A stretch of DNA of 64,000 nucleotides from Desulfovibrionales bacterium (GTDB lineage Bacteria; Desulfobacterota; Desulfovibrionia; Desulfovibrionales; Desulfonatronaceae): NCBI GenBank assembly GCA_007693505.1, contig REDL01000054.1, positions 43,400 through 107,399 on the forward strand, given 5' to 3'. Shown piece by piece: positions 59,650-64,000 of this stretch. The notes under the pieces are model-generated. The model searched no databases. It was not told where the DNA came from and saw only the letters and a list, made by a program, of their open reading frames with translations. Both the position numbers and the translations under genes were made by a program. Positions within the stretch are counted from its first letter, which is position 1. The number at the start of each line of letters is the position of its first letter.

Positions 59650-61211
59650 GCGTCGATTCCGAGTTGCCTGAGGATGTTATTAAGAGCCTTGTCGGTCTCC
59701 TTTGCCTCGGCTTCGATGACCTTCAGTTCCGCGACGATCTCCGCGATGGGCCGGTAGGTTTCAGCCTCGCTGGTGTGGATGTAACGGCTGGGGGAGATGT
59801 TGTAGTCGTTCTTCTTCAGTTCGGCGTGATCCACGATGCGGCTGAGTTTTTCCTCTTCTTTCCACCAGATGAGGGTGTCGGCGATGCGCTGGATGCCCTC
59901 ATCCGGGATGAAGTTCTTGGGGTCGCCCTTTTCGAAGACCTGGGATGCGTTGACCAGCAGGACCTTGCCCCGGCGCTCCTTGGGCTTGGCCTTGTTCAGG
60001 AACAGGACGATGCCCGGGGCGGTGGTGTTGTAGAAGAGGTTTTCCGGCAGGTAGAGCACGCTCTCGATGAGGTCGTGGTCCACGAACCACTGGCGGACGG
60101 TCTTTTCCTTGTTGGCGCCGGCATTGCCCGATCCGCGGGATGCCGCGCCGGTGTCCAGGACCACGGCGGCGCGGCCTTTTTCATTCAGGCTGGCGTGCAT
60201 GTGCTGGACCCAGCCCCAGTCGGCGGAGGATTTGCCGGGGAAGCCCGCCCCGGCGGGAAAGCGGTCCAGTTCATCATTGTCGTAGTCGGCTTCGGTGAAC
60301 CAGTCCTGGTTCCACATGGGATTGGCGACGACGCGGTCGAAGGTGCGCAGTCTGCCCTGCTTGTTGCGGAATTTGGGGTTCTTGAAGGTGTCGCCGATCT
60401 CGATCTCGCCTTCCATGTCGTGGATGATCATGTTCATGTTGGCCATGGCCCAGGTGTCGGCGGTGTATTCCTGGCCGTAGAGCCTGAGCGGGGCGACGGT
60501 GCGCTTCCTGCCTTTGGCCGCCTCTTCCATGGCGATCTCGCACTTGATGAGCAGGCCGCCGGAACCGCAGGTGGGATCGTAGATTTCCATGCCGGGCTCC
60601 GGCTGAAGCACCTTGGACATGATGGCCCCGACTTCCGGCGGGGTGTAGAACTCGCCGGCGCTCTGGCCGCCGCCCTCGGCGAACTTGCGGATCAGGTATT
60701 CGTAGCTCTTGCCGATGATGTCGGCCTCCACGTCCTCGAGGCCGAGGCGTTTGGTGCTGATCGCTTCGATCAGGTTGGAGAGCCGGTCGTCGTCGATATC
60801 CCGCTGGCCGTGGGTGGTGGCGTTGAAGTCGACGCGGTCGATGATGCCCTGCAAGCGAGGATTTTCCTTGGCAATGGCCCGCATGTGGGTGGTGACGCCT
60901 TCACCGATCTTGTCGGAGAGCTTGCGGATGACGAACCAAACCGACTCTTCCGGATCCGTCGGCAACAGGGGGAGATAGAAGCGCACCAGCTTGTGATCGG
61001 CCTTGACCAGCTGGAAGGCCTTTTTGCGCGAACCGACCTCGGCCGCGATCCGGTCGACCTCGTCATCAAAAACATCGCACAGCCGCTTGGTAAAGATCAG
61101 CGGCAAGATGAAATCCTTGTACTTCGGGGCATCCTTGGCGCCCCGAATGGAACAGGCCGCATCCCAGATCCAGGATTCCAGGGATTTTCCTTTGCCGTTG
61201 TTGTTTGCCAC
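59646..61211 (-). CDS. hsdM: Type I restriction enzyme M subunit (N6-adenine methyltransferase)
   Basis: 521 residues with an N-terminal helical domain (SLESWIWDAACSIRGAKDAP), the SAM-binding DPTCGSGGLLIKCEIAMEEA and the catalytic motif NPMWNQ (in place of NPPF). Further motifs are GEFYTPPEVGAIMSKVLQPE and SVLYLPENLFYNTTAPG. It modifies adenine in the HsdS-defined site. First gene of the island operon, at the expected position upstream of hsdS. Unusual is the NPMW variant of motif IV, but this is known in the branch. Confidence 0.93.
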   Translation of the reverse strand: MANNNGKGKSLESWIWDAACSIRGAKDAPKYKDFILPLIFTKRLCDVFDDEVDRIAAEVGSRKKAFQLVKADHKLVRFYLPLLPTDPEESVWFVIRKLSDKIGEGVTTHMRAIAKENPRLQGIIDRVDFNATTHGQRDIDDDRLSNLIEAISTKRLGLEDVEADIIGKSYEYLIRKFAEGGGQSAGEFYTPPEVGAIMSKVLQPEPGMEIYDPTCGSGGLLIKCEIAMEEAAKGRKRTVAPLRLYGQEYTADTWAMANMNMIIHDMEGEIEIGDTFKNPKFRNKQGRLRTFDRVVANPMWNQDWFTEADYDNDELDRFPAGAGFPGKSSADWGWVQHMHASLNEKGRAAVVLDTGAASRGSGNAGANKEKTVRQWFVDHDLIESVLYLPENLFYNTTAPGIVLFLNKAKPKERRGKVLLVNASQVFEKGDPKNFIPDEGIQRIADTLIWWKEEEKLSRIVDHAELKKNDYNISPSRYIHTSEAETYRPIAEIVAELKVIEAEAKETDKALNNILRQLGIDA

Positions 61212-61318
61212 CTGTATTCGATCCTTTGTTTGTATCAGTGATATGATGACTCCGCCCGTCTCAAAAGGGATCCATCAAGGACTCGCCAACCCTCACGAAG
61301 GCCGTCCCATAACAGGTG

Positions 61319-61531
61319 TCATATCCAGTCGTTTTCGCTTCTCCCTCGAATGATCGGACATGCGCATTGATGCAGGCGAAATCCGGGGATGTCCATGTCC
61401 TGAATAGTCGTGGCGATGTCCAGGGCCGCAAGCTGCATTCTCAGACGTTTTGCCTGTGTTGGCGCAATATCTGCGACTGAGTCGGTTTCAAATAATCCGG
61501 CCACCCCTTTATGCCGAAAAAATTGAATCAT
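61319..61531 (-). pseudogene. higB: HigB toxin, 3'-truncated
   Basis: From M at 61531: MIQFFRHKGVAGLFETDSVA, AKRLRMQLAALDIATTIQDM, DIPGFRLHQ, all as in HigB; the expected ~20 C-terminal residues (SVxVNxNWRIxFxF type) are replaced by an unrelated tail ending at 61319. No intact HigA follows. The adjoining 61212-61318 and 61532-61844 stretches show no gene. Confidence 0.65.
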
Positions 61532-61844
61532 GAAGGTAGGATAACATGTTGCGCAATGCGCATCAAGGACGAAATAAAATGCCAAGTTTGTGCATTGGGA
61601 GTTCTGCTCGCAGGGGGAAATTTAATCACCTTGTTCTTGATAGGCACCCTGATCGAGACATAGAGCATATCTATTGATAATCTCTTCAAGAATTGAAGAT
61701 GGCTATTTGATTTTTCTGACTCTTTCAGTGCAAAAGTCCTGGAACAGCATATTGGCCAAATCCCGGTGCGCCCGTGGTGGGTGGACGTGGAGCAGGCTTC
61801 TATTTCCAGTTGGAGAAGACCATGCATCATGGAGAGGCGGCAAG

Positions 61845-62627
61845 ATGAGCTGTCGACCCGGCAACATCGCCGGGATCGACATCGGCTCCCGGTCCATCGA
61901 ACTGGTTGTCCTGAACCACGTCGGGAACGTCGAGCATCAGGTCAGGGTTCCGACCACCTTTGATCCCTTGCGTCAATGCCGCGAGATCCTCGACGGGGTG
62001 ACGGTGGAGTGGGTCACGGCCACGGGATATGGCCGCAAGTTGTTCGTGGAAAGCGGCATCGCAAAGGCGTGCGGTGCGATTACCGAGATTCAGGCCTATG
62101 CCTTGGGTACGGCGGGATTGTTCCCCGAGGCGCGCACGGTCCTGGACATCGGCGGCCAGGATACCAAGGTCATTTCCCTCGGACCTGGAGGACGGGTACT
62201 GAAGTTCGAGATGAACGACCGCTGCGCCGCGGGCACGGGTAAATTTCTGGAGATCATGGCCACGTCGCTGCAGATTCCCATCGAAGAGTTCGGCGACTTC
62301 GCCCTGCAAGCAACCAAGCAGGTCCGGATCAGCAGCATGTGCACCGTGTTCGCCGAATCCGAGGCCACGTCCCTGATGGGCCGGGGCGAGCGGCCGGAAA
62401 ACATTGCCATGGGCCTGCATCTGGCCATTGTCGAGCGGACCATGGCCATGCTCAACCGGGTCGGCCTGGAGCACCCCCTGTGTTTTGCCGGAGGCGTGGC
62501 CCGCAATCCTTGCGTGGTCAAGCTGCTGAAGGAGCGGATTGGAGAGCGGATCATCGTCCCGGAACAGCCGGACATGGTCGGCGCGCTGGGTGCGGCTATG
62601 CACGGCGCGTTGCGGCGAAATACGTAA
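61845..62627 (+). CDS. 2-Hydroxyacyl-CoA dehydratase activase (HgdC/BadF family)
   Basis: 260 residues with the ASKHA ATPase signature GIDIGSRSIELVVLNHVGN, LDIGGQDTKVISLGPGGRVL and DRCAAGTGKFLEIMATSLQI, and the cysteine of the bridging [4Fe-4S] cluster in RISSMCTVFAESEATSL. These activases reduce their dehydratase partner in an ATP-dependent step, but no dehydratase subunits lie nearby. GGAG precedes the ATG at 61845. A strong terminator follows. Confidence 0.88.
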   Translation: MSCRPGNIAGIDIGSRSIELVVLNHVGNVEHQVRVPTTFDPLRQCREILDGVTVEWVTATGYGRKLFVESGIAKACGAITEIQAYALGTAGLFPEARTVLDIGGQDTKVISLGPGGRVLKFEMNDRCAAGTGKFLEIMATSLQIPIEEFGDFALQATKQVRISSMCTVFAESEATSLMGRGERPENIAMGLHLAIVERTMAMLNRVGLEHPLCFAGGVARNPCVVKLLKERIGERIIVPEQPDMVGALGAAMHGALRRNT

Positions 62628-62630
62628 AAA

Positions 62631-62654
62631 AGGCGCAATGTTGCCATTGCGCCT
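62631..62654. terminator. Bidirectional terminator
   Basis: AGGCGCAATG and CATTGCGCCT form a perfect 10-bp stem around TTGC, preceded by AAAAA and followed by CACATTTTC. It separates the convergent activase and HesB-like genes. Confidence 0.88.
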
Positions 62655-62684
62655 CACATTTTCAACGTATTGCCGGACTGTTTT

Positions 62685-62990
62685 CTAGCAGGAGCATCCT
62701 CCGCCGCAGCCGCCTCCACCACCGCCGACCTGCACCTCGGAGCTGACGGAAAAACCGTAGGGCGTCATATCGACCATGATGGCTCCAGCTTTATTGCTCA
62801 ATTCCTTGTCCACAATGAACGTATAGCCGCTGATTTCCTTGACCAGATCCGTCTCCTGTTCCGTGTCCAGGCCCAGGGAAAGACGCTCGCCACCACATCC
62901 GGCAGCGAGATAGATGCGAATCGGCGATTTGGCCTTGTCAGCGAAATGGTTGTCCAGTTGGTCCTTCACGGAAGGGGTGATTTCAATCAT
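62685..62990 (-). CDS. HesB/IscA-like protein with Cys-rich tail
   Basis: 101 residues: ITPSVKDQLDNHFADKAKSP, RIYLAAGCGGERLSLGLDTE, YTFIVDKELSNKAGAIMVDM, and a tail GGGGGGCGGGCSC. The first Cys in AGCGGERL and the C-terminal CGGGCSC are where HesB-like proteins bind iron-sulfur clusters or metals. In some sulfate reducers a homologue has selenocysteine; here all positions are Cys codons. It stands alone between terminators. Confidence 0.82.
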   Translation of the reverse strand: MIEITPSVKDQLDNHFADKAKSPIRIYLAAGCGGERLSLGLDTEQETDLVKEISGYTFIVDKELSNKAGAIMVDMTPYGFSVSSEVQVGGGGGGCGGGCSC

Positions 62991-63302
62991 CGGTATTGTC
63001 CCTTATTGTTTGAATGTTTTCATATGCGTCACGTGGTGCGTTCCATTTTCCTTATATCTGAAAAGGTAAGGAAGAAGGCCGTGAAATGTCAAATAGGCAT
63101 TATAAATCGATGAACAAGAAACATATTTGGAAATTCAATCGGTCCGCTACAAGCGGTCTTGTGCAGGATGAGGAAAAAATCAAAGTTAAAATGATTGCGC
63201 TCCAACATTGTTATTTGCTTGTTTCCTGCATTTAGGATTTTCAAATGGATTGTCAAATATGAATCGCTTCAACACACCATTACGGCATACAAGGAGATCG
63301 CC

Positions 63303-63773
63303 TTGCTGGAAATCGACGTACCCGGCTGGAAGACCCTGACACTCAAACATCTTGTCCTGGACTTCAACGGCACCCTGGCCCTGGATGGCCGACTATTGCC
63401 CGGTGTCCGTGAACGACTGGACATTCTGGCCCAACAATTGGAGATTCACGTACTCACTGCAGATACCTTCGGCAGCGTTCAGGAACAGATGCGAAAGATT
63501 GCGTGCGGCTTTTGTATCATCCCGCTGACCGAGCAGGCCAAGGCCAAAGCAGCATATCTGGAAAACCTCGGTTCTTCCGGATGCGTTGCCGTGGGCAATG
63601 GCCGCAATGATGCCCTGATGCTGCAAGCCGCGGCCTTGGGTATCGCCCTTCTCCAGGAGGAAGGCGCGGCAGCGCAAGCCCTGGCCGCCGCGGATCTGGT
63701 CTGCCGATCCATATGCGACGCCCTTGATCTACTGGTGAATCCACTGCGCATGTCGGCGACCCTTCGGGGGTAG
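63303..63773 (+). CDS. HAD-family phosphatase (soluble P-type ATPase-like)
   Basis: 156 residues with the HAD motif I LVLDFNGTLALDG, motif II-like VLTADTFGS and motif IV GNGRNDALMLQAAALGIAL. The compact form resembles soluble P-type-ATPase-like hydrolases without a cap. The TTG start at 63303 follows AAGGAG; open frame upstream to 63195 lacks any other good start. A MITE-like repeat begins immediately after the stop. The 62991-63302 spacer before it has no gene. Confidence 0.8.
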   Translation: MLEIDVPGWKTLTLKHLVLDFNGTLALDGRLLPGVRERLDILAQQLEIHVLTADTFGSVQEQMRKIACGFCIIPLTEQAKAKAAYLENLGSSGCVAVGNGRNDALMLQAAALGIALLQEEGAAAQALAAADLVCRSICDALDLLVNPLRMSATLRG

Positions 63774-63936
63774 CAGTCCGTTGAAAAACTCCCAATTGCT
63801 GCGTCGCTGCTTCGGCACTTACTTTTGTCAAAGACGCTTTGTCGTATTTCGGTACGAGACTGCCCAGTAAGTGCTGGATTGCTCCTTGCCCTTGGGATTT
63901 TGAACGGACTGTGGATCAGGACGTTTTCAACACTCA
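63774..63936 (-). repeat. MITE-like dispersed repeat, copy 3 (different core)
   Basis: In reverse orientation it starts GAGTGTTGAAAACGTCC and ends GAGTTTTTCAACGGACTG, the same termini as copies 1 and 2. The shared left segment extends to GGGCAAGGAGCAA and the shared right segment from GCAGCGACGCAGCAATTG; the middle ~70 bases differ. The last 60 bases of the window after it show no gene. Confidence 0.7.
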
Positions 63937-64000
63937 GGTACGGGGCTGCCTGAACGATAGGTTCGACAAACCCGTTGAAATGAGGTCACTGCAAAAAGTC

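Overview
The window reads as a chromosomal segment of a GC-rich sulfate-reducing bacterium of the Desulfovibrionales type. The grounds are a Mop aldehyde oxidoreductase that closely follows the Desulfovibrio gigas enzyme, two regulators with the architecture of TunR (a tungstate-responsive family known from sulfate reducers), HdrD-like CCG iron-sulfur proteins, TusA/DsrE sulfur carriers and a 2-hydroxyacyl-CoA dehydratase activase. I saw no rRNA, tRNA or CRISPR array. All family assignments come from reading motifs and from memory of the families; no searches were run.

Region 1 (1-11.4 kb): asnS, a MoeA fused to a periplasmic-binding-like domain, a divergent HTH regulator carrying the same kind of ligand domain, the tungstate transporter tupABC, an extra ModA-like binding protein, a TiaS-like protein, an ATP-grasp enzyme and a Uma2-type protein. 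Region 2 (11.6-29.6 kb): a minus-strand molybdenum-hydroxylase island comprising an NTP transferase, a GrlR/histidine phosphatase fusion (frameshifted), mop, an FAD/dicluster/CCG oxidoreductase, a TrsS-like radical SAM protein, a CoA ligase, XdhC, a HEAT-repeat protein and a CMD protein. It is interrupted upstream of mop by an IS1595-like transposase remnant and a decayed higBA module, and it is bordered by hipBA. Region 3 (29.7-41.7 kb): Mo/W homeostasis, with a ModE-like regulator, a PadR regulator, a molybdenum-storage-protein homologue, two related small 2-TM proteins, TunR1, a MOT1-type transporter, TauE, modBAC, a phd/yoeB module and TunR2, which carries a premature TGA.

Region 4 (41.7-48.9 kb): an operon of a TIM-barrel isomerase, apgM and nadM on the minus strand, then a plus-strand cluster of TusA-like, DsrE-like, TusA/OsmC-fusion, MetE-like and CCG iron-sulfur proteins. 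The MetE-like gene has an in-frame TGA exactly where I recall relatives having Cys, a possible downstream SECIS hairpin, all four zinc ligands after the TGA, and a downstream gene whose start overlaps its final stop. I regard it as a probable selenoprotein and the cluster as the best candidate for an undescribed system. Region 5 (49.1-61.2 kb): a type I restriction-modification island (hsdM, DUF4062 ATPase, small gene, KilA-N, hsdS, rhuM, fic, hsdR, metallopeptidase). Extra copies of the 5' end of hsdR sit before each inserted accessory gene, which suggests cassette insertion at a fixed recombination point. Region 6 (61.2-64 kb): a truncated higB, the dehydratase activase, a HesB-like protein, a HAD phosphatase and one copy of a dispersed MITE-like repeat that also occurs at 40.2 and 49.5 kb.

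The unifying theme is uptake (TupABC, ModBAC, MOT1), sensing (TunR, ModE, HTH-PBP), storage (MoSto) and cofactor use (MoeA, NTP transferase, XdhC, Mop) of molybdenum and tungsten. On top of this lies an accessory layer with clear signs of recent decay: premature stops, frameshifts, a disrupted mop 5' end and truncated toxin-antitoxin genes.
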